NCBI GenBank assembly: GCA_949285915.1
Contig: CASDZW010000013.1
Coordinates: 5,783 to 69,782, forward strand
Length of the DNA: 64,000 nt
Reading direction: 5' to 3'
Source: an uncultured Collinsella sp.
GTDB lineage: Bacteria; Actinomycetota; Coriobacteriia; Coriobacteriales; Coriobacteriaceae
Shown here: in pieces, positions 32,044-40,461 of the stretch
How the letters are laid out: every line of letters begins with the position of its first letter
Numbering within the stretch: the stretch's first letter is position 1
Made by a program: the position numbers and the translations under genes
The notes under the pieces: generated by a model
The model's database searches: none
What the model was told of the DNA's origin: nothing
The model's input: only the letters and a program-made list of their open reading frames with translations

Positions 32044-32613
32044 ATGGCTGAACAGTCTTCGCACATCCATTTTGAGAATACGAATCGGTGGAGCACCAAG
32101 CAGTTGGTGACCATGGCGCTCATGTGCGCGGTGGCCGCCATCCTCATGTTCGTGCAGATTCCGCTCATTCCGGCGGCGCCGTTTCTGACCTACGACCCCT
32201 CGCTCGTACCGGCGATGATCTCGGGCTATATCTACGGTCCGGGTTCGGGTGTGGCGGTGGGCATCGCCGCCATCGCCATCCACGCGCTCACCACGGGCGA
32301 CTGGGTTGGTGCGCTCATGAACATCGTGGCGACCATCTTCTTCGTCTTGCCGGCAGCGCTTGTGGCCGGTCGCGTTCGCTCGCTTCCCGGCCGCGTGACG
32401 GGTCTGGTCCTCGGCGTTATCTTGGCGACAGCCGCCTCGATTGTGTCCAACCTCACCATTGGCGTGTGGTTCTGGTACGGATCGGCCGATGCTATCCTCC
32501 CGCTCATGGTGCCTGCGGTGATTCCGTTTAACCTCGCAAAGACCACGCTTAACGCGGTGCTCTCGCTTGCGGTATTCTCCGCCGTGTCGGCGATCACGGG
32601 CGAGCGTCGCTAG
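32044..32613 (+). CDS. ribU: ECF transporter S component, riboflavin (RibU)
   Basis: This 189-residue membrane protein has about six spans and the S-component N-terminal helix signature (LVTMALMCAVAAILMFVQIPLI), followed by FLTYDPSLVPAMISGYIYGP, the conserved RibU loop. The FMN riboswitch directly upstream makes riboflavin the predicted substrate. It binds the vitamin and docks on the EcfA/EcfT module, encoded by the next two genes. The spacing to the fused ATPase gene is only 5 bases. The ATG at 32044 is chosen because it follows the riboswitch and an AGAGGCAGGTGA sequence. Confidence 0.93.
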   Translation: MAEQSSHIHFENTNRWSTKQLVTMALMCAVAAILMFVQIPLIPAAPFLTYDPSLVPAMISGYIYGPGSGVAVGIAAIAIHALTTGDWVGALMNIVATIFFVLPAALVAGRVRSLPGRVTGLVLGVILATAASIVSNLTIGVWFWYGSADAILPLMVPAVIPFNLAKTTLNAVLSLAVFSAVSAITGERR

Positions 32614-32618
32614 CAGCT

Positions 32619-34454
32619 ATGATTCGCTGCGAGAACATCGTCTACTCCTACGACGGGGCAACGCGGGCGCTCGACGGGGTCAAGCTTACGATTGCAGACG
32701 GCGAGTTTCTCTGCGTGCTAGGCGGCAATGGATCGGGTAAGTCCACGCTCGCCAAGCACCTGAACGCGCTTCTTGTTCCCGACAAGGGCCGCGTGACGGT
32801 CGAGGGCCTTGACACGGCGGACCCCGAGTACGTCTACGACATTCGCTCCCGCGTAGGACTTGTGTTCCAAAATCCCGACGACCAGCTTGTTGCCACGCTG
32901 GTTGCAGACGACGTTGCCTTTGGTCCGGAGAATCTGGGTGTAGCGCCGCAGGATATCGAGGCGGGCGTTGCCCGGGCGCTCGACGCGGTGGGCCTCGGCG
33001 GCTTTGAGCGGCGCGAGACCCATGCGCTTTCCGGCGGGCAGAAGCAGCGTGTTGCTATCGCGGGCGTCCTTGCCATGAAGCCGCATGTCATTGTGCTTGA
33101 TGAGGCAACCGCTATGCTCGACCCCCGTGGTCGGCGCGGCCTCATGCGTGCGGCGCGCGCCTTGCACGAGCAGGGTATGACGGTCGTTATGATTACGCAC
33201 TTTATGGAAGAGGCGGCTGACGCCGACCGTGTGGTGGTTCTCGACCAGGGCAAGATTGCGCTTGAGGGAACGCCTGCCGAGGTGCTGACGCATGCGGATG
33301 AGCTCTTGGGGTTAGAGCTCGACGTGCCCCCTTCCTGCGCGCTCGCGGTGGCGCTTGGGCGCGGTGGGGTCGCAGTTACGCCTCAGGTCGACGAGGATGC
33401 CATGGTCGCCGAGATTGCGCGTGCCTTCACCGGTGCCGCCGCTCAGGGAGAGGCGCCCGCGCGCCCCGCTGCGGGGGAGGCGGGCGGCCCTGCTGCAACG
33501 GGCTCGTCATGCCCTGCTGCTGCGTCCGCGGGTGAGGTGTGCCTTGCGCTCAAGGGCGTGAGCTACAGCTACGAGACGTCCTCGCGCGAGCGCGCCCGCC
33601 GGTCGCGCCGGCGCGCAAGTGCGCGGCGTGCGGCGTGGGGGAGTGACCCCAATGAGGTTTGGGCGCTGCGTGACGTTGACCTCACGGTGCGCCAGGGCGA
33701 GCTCCTCGGCATCGCGGGCCATACCGGTTCGGGCAAGTCGACCCTCATCCAGCACTTGAACGGGCTTATCCACCCCACGGAAGGCACGGTTGAGCTCTTT
33801 GGGGCGGACCTTGCCGGCCGCCGTGCTGCCGCCGCGGCAAAAGGGCGCGTGGGGATCGTCTTTCAGTATCCCGAGCAGCAGCTCTTTGCGCGCACGGTCT
33901 TTGAGGACGTTGCCTTTGGTCCGCGCAACCTCGGCATGTCTGAGTCTGAGGTGGCCGAGCGCGTGCGCGAGGCGCTCGATTCGGTGGGTCTTGCGTTTGA
34001 CGAGGTGGCAGAAAAGAGTCCCTTCGCCCTCTCCGGTGGGCAACAGCGCCGTTGCGCGTTTGCCGGGGTGATCGCCATGCGCCCCGACGTGCTCGTGCTT
34101 GATGAGCCCGTGGCGGGGCTCGATCCCGCGGCTCGCCGCGAGTTTCTCGACCTCATTGCCCGCCTGAATGAGCAGGGCCTCACCGTGATTATGGTCTCCC
34201 ACAGCATGGACGACCTTGCTTCGCTGGCAGACCGCATCGTCGTCTTGAACGAGGGCCGGGTGGCGCTCGAAGGGGTGCCGCGCGCGGTCTTTGCGCGCGC
34301 GGAGGAGCTCGAGCGCATCGGGCTCGGCCTTCCTGCGGCGGAGCGCATGGCACGGCGTCTGCGCGCGGCGGGTGTGCCGGTAGGCGAGGACGTCTTTCTC
34401 ACGGTGGACGAGCTCGCTGGCGCCCTGTGTTCTCTCAAGGGGGTGAGGTCGTAA
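32619..34454 (+). CDS. ecfA: Fused ECF transporter ATPase (EcfA1-EcfA2)
   Basis: Two complete ABC ATPase domains are joined in one 611-residue chain. The first has GGNGSGKST and LSGGQKQRVAIAG near residues 36-150, with VIVLDEATAMLDP. The second, starting near 305, has GHTGSGKST, LSGGQQRRCAFAG and VLVLDEPVAGLDP. A 90-residue Ala/Gly/Arg-rich linker separates them. In most bacteria these are two genes (ecfA1, ecfA2). The enzyme powers vitamin import with EcfT and RibU. Its TAA stop overlaps the ecfT ATG by one base. Confidence 0.94.
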   Translation: MIRCENIVYSYDGATRALDGVKLTIADGEFLCVLGGNGSGKSTLAKHLNALLVPDKGRVTVEGLDTADPEYVYDIRSRVGLVFQNPDDQLVATLVADDVAFGPENLGVAPQDIEAGVARALDAVGLGGFERRETHALSGGQKQRVAIAGVLAMKPHVIVLDEATAMLDPRGRRGLMRAARALHEQGMTVVMITHFMEEAADADRVVVLDQGKIALEGTPAEVLTHADELLGLELDVPPSCALAVALGRGGVAVTPQVDEDAMVAEIARAFTGAAAQGEAPARPAAGEAGGPAATGSSCPAAASAGEVCLALKGVSYSYETSSRERARRSRRRASARRAAWGSDPNEVWALRDVDLTVRQGELLGIAGHTGSGKSTLIQHLNGLIHPTEGTVELFGADLAGRRAAAAAKGRVGIVFQYPEQQLFARTVFEDVAFGPRNLGMSESEVAERVREALDSVGLAFDEVAEKSPFALSGGQQRRCAFAGVIAMRPDVLVLDEPVAGLDPAARREFLDLIARLNEQGLTVIMVSHSMDDLASLADRIVVLNEGRVALEGVPRAVFARAEELERIGLGLPAAERMARRLRAAGVPVGEDVFLTVDELAGALCSLKGVRS

Positions 34455-35257
34455 TGGGTACCTTCTCCTTTGGCAGCTACTATCCTGGCGACGGGGTGCT
34501 CTATCGGCTCGATCCTCGCGTGAAGCTGCTGGGCGGCATCGCGTTTCTTATCATCACGCTTTTGGCGCGCACCTGTGCGGCGCTCGTACCCCCGGCGCTG
34601 TTTGTCGTGGCCCTCTATCTGCTTGCCCGCGTACCTGCCGGCCGCGCCGCCCGCTCGGTGGCGCCGCTCCTTGGCATCGTCGTGGTCGTGGGCATCCTCA
34701 ACCTGTTCACCGACCACAGCGGCGCCACCCTCGTCCAGCTCGGACCCCTTGCCATCAGCGAGGGGAGTCTCTCCTCCTTTGCCTTCATCTCGGTGCGCAT
34801 GGTCATCATGATGTGTGCGATGAGCCTTGTGACCATGACCACGCAAACGCTCGACCTCACCCATGCGGTGGAGCGCCTGCTTGCGCCGCTTGCGCGCTTT
34901 GGCGTGCCGGCGCACGAGATTGGCATGATGCTCGGCATCGCCCTGCGTTTCATGCCGCAGTTTGCAACGGAGCTCACGCAGACCTACCGTGCGCAGGTAA
35001 GCCGCGGCGCGCGCCTTGCGGGCGGGCCCTTGAGCGGCGTGCGCATGCTCTCGTCGGTCTCCATACCGCTGTTTGCCAGCATCTTCCGCCATGCGGAGAC
35101 GCTCTCCGCCGCTATGGACGCGCGCTGCTACCACGGCGAGCAGGGCCGCACGCGTATGCATCCCCTGCGCTTTGCCGCACGCGACGCCGGCGCCGCGGCT
35201 TGCCTGGTTGCGCTTGCCATAGCGGTGGTGGCGGTGAGCGCGCTCACATCCAGCTAG
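34454..35257 (+). CDS. ecfT: ECF transporter transmembrane component EcfT
   Basis: The 267-residue protein has about six to seven spans and the two short coupling motifs SRGARL and DARCYHG, which in EcfT contact the two ATPase domains. The opening GSYYPGDGVLYRLDPRVKLL is typical of the family. Its ATG lies in TAATG at the end of the ATPase gene, so translation is coupled. The whole ribU-ecfA-ecfT unit appears to be under FMN control. Confidence 0.93.
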   Translation: MGTFSFGSYYPGDGVLYRLDPRVKLLGGIAFLIITLLARTCAALVPPALFVVALYLLARVPAGRAARSVAPLLGIVVVVGILNLFTDHSGATLVQLGPLAISEGSLSSFAFISVRMVIMMCAMSLVTMTTQTLDLTHAVERLLAPLARFGVPAHEIGMMLGIALRFMPQFATELTQTYRAQVSRGARLAGGPLSGVRMLSSVSIPLFASIFRHAETLSAAMDARCYHGEQGRTRMHPLRFAARDAGAAACLVALAIAVVAVSALTSS

Positions 35258-35299
35258 GTGCGCCGTTGAGGCGGCATGCTCGTAATGAAAGGAAGCGCC

Positions 35300-35779
35300 A
35301 TGTTTGAGAACGAAAACGGCAATCACGGCATCGCCGATGCCGCCGCGCCCGATATTCCCTCGGCCTCTCCGCAGGGGCTCGAGCTTGTGCTTACCTACCT
35401 CACCTCTATCCCAGCGTGGTACCTTGCGACGAGCGTCGACAACCAGCCGCATGTGCGTCCGTTCTCGTTTGCGGCGCTCGAGGACGGCAAGCTCTGGTTT
35501 TGCACCGCTACCACCAAAGACGTATGGGAGGAGCTCGTCCAAAACCCATGCTTTGAGGCGACCGCATGGTGGCCCGGGCATGGTTGGCTCATCCTCCGCG
35601 GCCGCGCTGGCCTTGCAGGTCAGCCAAGCACGACGGTGCGCGAGGCTGGCTGGCGCCACCTCGAGGGCTTGGGCGAGCACTACGACGGTGCGGACGATCC
35701 TGTGCTCGCGTTCTTTAGTGCAGAAGAGCCCGAGGCGTGGATTTGCAACCACGACGCGTGGCAGCCGGTTGAACTGTAA
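35300..35779 (+). CDS. Pyridoxamine 5'-phosphate oxidase-fold flavoprotein, paralogue 1
   Basis: This 159-residue protein has the PPOX/FMN-binding split-barrel signature YLTSIPAWYLATSVDNQPHVRPFSF followed by DGKLWFCTATTKDVWEEL. Proteins of this family bind FMN, F420 or haem; no specific reaction can be assigned. The ATG at 35300 follows AAAGGAAG; two upstream in-frame ATGs lack a good ribosome site. The next gene encodes a clear paralogue, and both lie behind the riboflavin transporter on the same strand, which fits use of FMN. Confidence 0.87.
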   Translation: MFENENGNHGIADAAAPDIPSASPQGLELVLTYLTSIPAWYLATSVDNQPHVRPFSFAALEDGKLWFCTATTKDVWEELVQNPCFEATAWWPGHGWLILRGRAGLAGQPSTTVREAGWRHLEGLGEHYDGADDPVLAFFSAEEPEAWICNHDAWQPVEL

Positions 35780-35796
35780 GGGGGCAGGAGGAACCA

Positions 35797-36216
35797 ATGG
35801 ATGAGATCGAGCGCTATCTGACCTCTATTCCCGCTTGGTATCTGGCGACCATCGACGAGGCGGACCCCACGCAACCGCGCGTGCGGCCGTTCTCGTTTGC
35901 CATGGTCGAAGGTGGGAAACTCTGGTTTTGCACCTCGCGCGACAAAGATGTATGGCGCGAGCTCGAGGCACATCCCAAGTTTGAGCTTTCTGGCTGGAAA
36001 CCAGGGGCGTACTGGATTGTGGTTACGGGCGAGGCGGATCTGGCGGACGATGCGAACGTGAGCGAGCGTGTGCGCGAGGAGGGTTTCCGCCATATGCTCG
36101 GCATCGGCGAGCACCACGATTCAGCGCGCGACGGGCGTCTGGCGTTCTTTAGCGCGCGCCGCGGCCGTGCCCGCTTTTGCGACATCGACGGCAGCGAGCG
36201 CGTCGTAGAGCTGTAA
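35797..36216 (+). CDS. Pyridoxamine 5'-phosphate oxidase-fold flavoprotein, paralogue 2
   Basis: This 139-residue protein repeats the pattern of its neighbour: YLTSIPAWYLATIDEADPTQPRVRPFSF, GKLWFCTSRDKDVWREL and a closing LAFFSARRGRARFCDIDG. It lacks the 30-residue N-terminal extension of paralogue 1. GCAGGAGGAACC precedes the ATG, 17 bases after the neighbour's stop. Split-barrel flavoproteins are dimers, so the two products could form homo- or heterodimers; this is inference. Confidence 0.87.
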   Translation: MDEIERYLTSIPAWYLATIDEADPTQPRVRPFSFAMVEGGKLWFCTSRDKDVWRELEAHPKFELSGWKPGAYWIVVTGEADLADDANVSERVREEGFRHMLGIGEHHDSARDGRLAFFSARRGRARFCDIDGSERVVEL

Positions 36217-36260
36217 CTCCGGGACGCTTAATTCAGATTCGCAGGGTCCTGTCGGTTTCA

Positions 36261-37415
36261 CTAGCCTCTGCAGGGCCCTGAGGGTTGCCCCGGGAAACAT
36301 TCCGCAGCCGCAACGCGGCGAGGACGTTTCCCGGGGCAACCCTCAGGGCCCAGAATATCCTTGGGATAGCTGTTCAGCACCTCGCAGCCGTCCTCGGTCA
36401 CGATGACGAGGTCCTCGATACGCACGCCGATGTCGCCCGGCAGGTAGATGCCCGGTTCGATGGAAAAGCACATGCCCGGCTGCACGGGCTCGTCGTGCGT
36501 AGCCGAGACATCGCCCGGCTCATGGTCCTGCAGGCCGATCTGGTGCCCCAGACGATGGTTGAAGGCAGGGCCCCAGCCGGCGTCCTCGATGATGCGGCGT
36601 GCGGTAAGATCGATCTCCGCAAACGTGACGCCCGGGCGCACAATGGCCTCGGCCGCCTCGTTGGCGCGGCGCACCGCGTCGTAGACGGCGCGCTGGTGGG
36701 CGGTCGGCTCGGCGGTAAAGAACGTACGGGTCATGTCCGAGCAGTACCAGTCCTGCTTGCAGCCCACGTCAAAGAGCACCATGTCGCCCGCAGCAAGAAC
36801 GGTCTCATCCGGCTCGTGGTGCGGATCGGCGGCATTGGCGCCAAAGCTCACGATGGGGAAGAAGGAGTGGTCACTCGCGCCCAGCCGGCGGTACTCGCCA
36901 AGGAGTCCCTCAGCGATGGATTGCTCGGTCACACCGGGCCTCACCTGCTCGACAAGCCACGCCATAGCTTTGTCGTTCGTTGCGGAGGCGGCTCGCATGA
37001 GCTCGCGCTCGCGCGCGTCTTTGATCGAGCGCGCATCGTCCACGGCGTCGGAGGCAACCACAAAGCCGCTCGCCGCCCCCGCCTGCATAAGCGGCACGAG
37101 CCAGCGCGCTGCAAGCTCCTTGTCCACGCCGAGGGGCTGGTCGCTCGCGCACACGCTGGCGACGAGCGGCACGGGGTTATCGGTGTCCGAGAAGCTCACC
37201 ACCTGCGCCCCGGTTGCGCTCGCGTCGGGGAAGAGGCGATTCACAAAGATGGCGGGCGCGCCCTCAAGCGGCACGTACAGCGCAAAGAAGCGCTCGTAGG
37301 GCTCGGTGTAGTAGCCGCAAAGCCACCAAATGGAGAGCGGGTCGGTAAGAAGAAGCTGACCAAGCCCGCGCGCTCTCAGGTTCTCACGTACGCGGGCGAG
37401 TCTCTCTTCGTTCAT
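36261..37415 (-). CDS. M24 family metallopeptidase (Xaa-Pro dipeptidase-like)
   Basis: An N-terminal creatinase-like domain (1-130) precedes the pita-bread catalytic domain. Its two-metal ligands are visible as D in LFDVGC, D in CSDMTRT, H in HRLGHQIGL, E in SIEPGIY and E in VRIEDLV. The enzyme should cleave Xaa-Pro dipeptides in the cytoplasm. Family members usually end shortly after the PKELI-like block; here it reads NSYPKDIL and then continues for 28 residues encoded by hairpin repeat family B, ending at a stop just beyond it. The native C-terminus has therefore probably been replaced. Confidence 0.92.
   Translation of the reverse strand: MNEERLARVRENLRARGLGQLLLTDPLSIWWLCGYYTEPYERFFALYVPLEGAPAIFVNRLFPDASATGAQVVSFSDTDNPVPLVASVCASDQPLGVDKELAARWLVPLMQAGAASGFVVASDAVDDARSIKDARERELMRAASATNDKAMAWLVEQVRPGVTEQSIAEGLLGEYRRLGASDHSFFPIVSFGANAADPHHEPDETVLAAGDMVLFDVGCKQDWYCSDMTRTFFTAEPTAHQRAVYDAVRRANEAAEAIVRPGVTFAEIDLTARRIIEDAGWGPAFNHRLGHQIGLQDHEPGDVSATHDEPVQPGMCFSIEPGIYLPGDIGVRIEDLVIVTEDGCEVLNSYPKDILGPEGCPGKRPRRVAAAECFPGQPSGPCRG
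36273..36351 (-). repeat. Hairpin repeat family B, copy 2
   Basis: Perfect 26-base arms (from GGGCCCTGAGGGTTGCCCCG to GGGAAAC) enclose a 27-base centre whose minus-strand sequence equals the core of copy 1 except for three bases. The arms differ from those of copy 1 but share GAGGGTT. The element forms the 3' end of the M24 peptidase reading frame. Confidence 0.85.
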
Positions 37416-37636
37416 GGGCGCCTCCTATTCGTGGCGGACATCTCTTATCCGTTGCACAGTGTAACACCCGCGTCTCGTTGGAATGTGGCGCCCGCATCTT
37501 GCCGGAAATGTGTCTGACACACAGGATATGGAGCTTGCGCAGAGTGTTTAAGAGGCAGTTTTTGCCTACTGTTTTCTTACATAGGGCTATTACAATATCG
37601 AGCTGTCTGGCAGTTGGGAAACCAGGGGAGGATTCG

Positions 37637-38479
37637 ATGCTCGACGAGCATGGCGCGGTAACCTTTTTCGACGTTGACGGGACGCTTGTTTGGAGCGATG
37701 ACGACCCTACGGCGTATGAGGATGAGGCTGCCGCGTTTGCGGATTACTTTGCAAACGAGCGCCCGAGCGAGGGCGTGGCGGATGCCTTTGCGCGCATGAG
37801 CGAGCGAGGCCACGCTACCTTCATTTGCACTGGTAGGCCCTACTACATGATCACGCCGGGTCTGCGCGCGCTCAATCCCACGGGCGTCATCTGCGGCGCG
37901 GGTTCGTACGTGCGCGTGGGAGACACCGTCGTGCACGAGGAGCATATTCCCGCCGATGCGGTCATGGAGACGGCGCGCCTGTTCTTTGAGGCGGGCATCG
38001 ACGTCGATGTCGAGAGCAACGAGCGGCTCGTCGGCCTCTATCCCACGGGCGGTGTCTGCCCGTACCCGGGCAGCCTTACCGTGCGCAGCCTCGATGAGTT
38101 TGCCGCTGAGGCGCCTAAGCTCAACGTCAACAAGTTCAGCACGCACAGCGTTCCCGCTGAGCGCATCGCGCGCATCATGCCCTACCTCACCGAGCACTTC
38201 ACCGTAAGCGACATGCAGTTTGGCGTCTACGAGGTCGCCCTCAAGGGCCTGGATAAGGGCGCAGCCATAGGGACCGTGCTCGACTATCTGGGGCGCGGCC
38301 GCGCGCAGACCTTCGCCTTCGGTGACTCAGAGAACGATCTTCCCATGGCGGGTGCCGTGGAGACCTTCGTGGCGATGGGCAACGCCCTGCCGCATGTGAA
38401 GGACACTGCCGATTACGTGACCGATCATGTGCGCGACGACGGTATTGTGTCTGCGCTCGCGCACTTTGGGCTTATCTAG
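37637..38479 (+). CDS. HAD-superfamily (Cof-type) phosphatase, tandem copy 1
   Basis: Motif I FFDVDGTLVW supplies the nucleophile aspartate, ATFICTGRP is motif II, and FGDSENDLPMAGAV gives motif III/IV acidic residues; a C2-type cap lies between. The 280-residue layout is that of Cof/YidA sugar phosphatases, which dephosphorylate sugar phosphates or flavin/PLP precursors. AGGGGAGGA precedes the ATG. It is the first of three tandem paralogues. The preceding 37416-37636 holds two imperfect 24-base repeats (GCGTCTCGTTGGAATGTGGC and a relative) at 37469-37517 and no gene. Confidence 0.9.
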   Translation: MLDEHGAVTFFDVDGTLVWSDDDPTAYEDEAAAFADYFANERPSEGVADAFARMSERGHATFICTGRPYYMITPGLRALNPTGVICGAGSYVRVGDTVVHEEHIPADAVMETARLFFEAGIDVDVESNERLVGLYPTGGVCPYPGSLTVRSLDEFAAEAPKLNVNKFSTHSVPAERIARIMPYLTEHFTVSDMQFGVYEVALKGLDKGAAIGTVLDYLGRGRAQTFAFGDSENDLPMAGAVETFVAMGNALPHVKDTADYVTDHVRDDGIVSALAHFGLI

Positions 38480-38487
38480 GGGGCAGC

Positions 38488-39357
38488 GTGGACGAGAACG
38501 TGATCCAAGGTGCGGCAACCCCGGCGCGCGCCGTGACGTTTTTCGATGTGGACGGCACGCTCATGTGGCGTGATGAGGCACCGGGCGATATCGCCTCGAT
38601 GACCGAGGAAGAAGTCCACGCAAAGATGGGCACCGAGCGTCCCACGCAGGCGGTTTACGGCGCCATCGCACGGCTGAGGGCGCAGGGGCACGCGGTCTTT
38701 ATCTGCACGGGCCGCCCGTACTTTCTCATCAATGAGCCTCTGCACGAGCTTGCCCCCGACGGCTTCATCTGCCAAGCGGGCGCGTATGCCTGTGTGGGCG
38801 ACACCGTCATCCGCGACCTGCGCATTCCGCGTGATACCGCGCTCGAGGCGGCGGCGTATCTCTGGCGCGAGGGGATCGATGTGACGCTCGAGAGCAACGA
38901 GGGCGATGTGGCGCTCTACGCGAGCGACGGCGCTTGCTTCTTCCCTGGTGCGATTACGGTCCGTACCCCTGACGAGCTCGTGCGCGCATCGGAGGGCTAC
39001 CGCTTCTCAAAGATCGCTACAAGCGAGCTTTCGCCCGAGCTGCTCGCCCGCATCCGCCCGTTTTTTGAGGGGCGCTTCAGAATCGACGACATGCAGTTCG
39101 ATACGTACGAGTTCTCGCCCATCGATATCGACAAGGGCCGTGCCATCACCGACGTGCTCGACCACCTCGGCCACGGCCGTGCGCGCACCTTTGCCTTCGG
39201 CGACTCGGAAAACGATCTTTCCATGGCGCGCGCGGTGGAGACCTTCGTCGCTATGGGCAACGCCCTGCCGGGCGTGAAGGCGGCGGCTGATTACGTGACC
39301 GACGACGTGCGCGACGACGGTGTTGTATCGGCGCTTGCGCACTTCGGACTGATTTAG
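38488..39357 (+). CDS. HAD-superfamily phosphatase, tandem copy 2
   Basis: The second paralogue (289 residues) starts at a GTG behind TAGGGGGCAGC, 8 bases after copy 1. It has FFDVDGTLMW, AVFICTGRP and FGDSENDLSMARAV. Its last 50 residues are almost the same as those of copies 1 and 3 (ETFVAMGNALPGVKAAADYV), while its cap region differs, so substrate preference has probably diverged while the catalytic end has been kept the same by selection or gene conversion. Confidence 0.9.
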   Translation: MDENVIQGAATPARAVTFFDVDGTLMWRDEAPGDIASMTEEEVHAKMGTERPTQAVYGAIARLRAQGHAVFICTGRPYFLINEPLHELAPDGFICQAGAYACVGDTVIRDLRIPRDTALEAAAYLWREGIDVTLESNEGDVALYASDGACFFPGAITVRTPDELVRASEGYRFSKIATSELSPELLARIRPFFEGRFRIDDMQFDTYEFSPIDIDKGRAITDVLDHLGHGRARTFAFGDSENDLSMARAVETFVAMGNALPGVKAAADYVTDDVRDDGVVSALAHFGLI

Positions 39358-39366
39358 GGAGACCAG

Positions 39367-40248
39367 ATGACCGCTCAGGCGACTCAGACCGCGCAGACAT
39401 CCGACTTTGGTGCGGCGGCGTTTTTTGACGTGGACGGCACGCTCGTATGGCGCGACTTCCAACGGATGAAGAAATGCACCGGCGAGTCGGTCAACGCCGC
39501 AACTGAGATCAAGCCCTCTGCGGGCGTTGCCGATGCGTTTCGCCGCATGCGTGAACGCAGCAACGCCACCTTCATCTGCACGGGCCGTCCCATGCCCTTT
39601 GTGATGCCCTCGCTTCTGGCGCTTGAGCCCACGGGCATCGTGGCCGCGGCCGGCGCATTCGTGAGCGTGGGCGATACCGTGGTGCGCAACGTCTATCTGC
39701 CGCGCGACCTGGTGGAGGAGACCGCCGCCCGTTTTGCGGAGGCGCATCTCGACGCCACCTTTGAGAGCGACACGCGCTCCGTCGAGCTCCATCCCACGGG
39801 TGCCCCGGTGCGCTTTGCCGGGTCGCTCGCCGCGCGCGATGCGCGAGAGCTGGGGGCCTACCTCGACGGCAGCGTTGATGTGCCCGCCGTGCGCATCCAG
39901 AAGATCTGCACCAACGGTGTTGCCTTCGAGGCGCTCGAGCCGGTCCTGCCGTTCATGCGGGAGCACTATACCGTCTGCGACCTGCAGGGCGGATGCTTTG
40001 AGTTTTCCCTCAAGGGCGTCGACAAAGGCTCGGGCATCGCGGCGGCGCTCGACTTCATCGGGCACGGCCGCGCGCAGACCTTCGCGTTCGGCGACTCGGA
40101 GAACGACCTCTCCATGGCAGGCGCGGTGGAGACCTTCGTCGCCATGGGCAACGCCCTGCCGGGCGTGAAGGCGGCGGCGGACTACGTGACCCTTTCTGCG
40201 GCGGATGACGGCGTGCCCGCGGGGCTCGCCCACTTTGGCCTCATCTAG
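39367..40248 (+). CDS. HAD-superfamily phosphatase, tandem copy 3
   Basis: The third paralogue (293 residues) begins 9 bases after copy 2 behind AGGGAGACC. It has FFDVDGTLVW, ATFICTGRP and FGDSENDLSMAGAV, with a longer N-terminus (AQATQTAQTSDFGA). The cap is the most divergent of the three. Three such genes in a row suggests a family of related sugar-phosphate substrates; none is indicated by context, since the gene before is a peptidase and the gene after is argC. Confidence 0.9.
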   Translation: MTAQATQTAQTSDFGAAAFFDVDGTLVWRDFQRMKKCTGESVNAATEIKPSAGVADAFRRMRERSNATFICTGRPMPFVMPSLLALEPTGIVAAAGAFVSVGDTVVRNVYLPRDLVEETAARFAEAHLDATFESDTRSVELHPTGAPVRFAGSLAARDARELGAYLDGSVDVPAVRIQKICTNGVAFEALEPVLPFMREHYTVCDLQGGCFEFSLKGVDKGSGIAAALDFIGHGRAQTFAFGDSENDLSMAGAVETFVAMGNALPGVKAAADYVTLSAADDGVPAGLAHFGLI

Positions 40249-40352
40249 CACGCGTCTCTTGCGCTTGTGGGGCCCGGCGTGGCGCGGCGTCGCTCGGTTT
40301 GCCGTGACCGTGTCGGGCTTGTTGCGAAACGGTGACACACGCCGGCGGTCTG

Positions 40353-40381
40353 TCAATCCGTATGGCATCGTGCTATTCTTT
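40353..40381 (+). promoter_or_regulatory. Promoter of the arg operon
   Basis: TGTCAA and TATTCT are 17 bases apart, with TG at 40373-40374 forming an extended -10, and a start site predicted near 40388. The rest of the gap 40249-40461 contains only the operator candidate. Confidence 0.55.
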
Positions 40382-40404
40382 CACTCACCTCAATAGTTGG
40401 CCTA

Positions 40405-40430
40405 TTGTTATGCAAAATAACGCATTATTT
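40405..40430 (+). promoter_or_regulatory. ArgR-type operator candidate
   Basis: An AT-rich imperfect palindrome, TTATGC-8 bases-GCATTA, lies just downstream of the predicted arg start site. Arginine repressors bind AT-rich boxes of this kind; the exact consensus for this group is not known to me. Confidence 0.4.
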
Positions 40431-40461
40431 GACCAACATGATGCAAAAGGAGATGAGTGAG

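Noticed and set aside
33863-35797. 644-codon minus-strand frame opposite ecfA/ecfT
   Set aside because: Shadow of genes with intact ABC and EcfT motifs.
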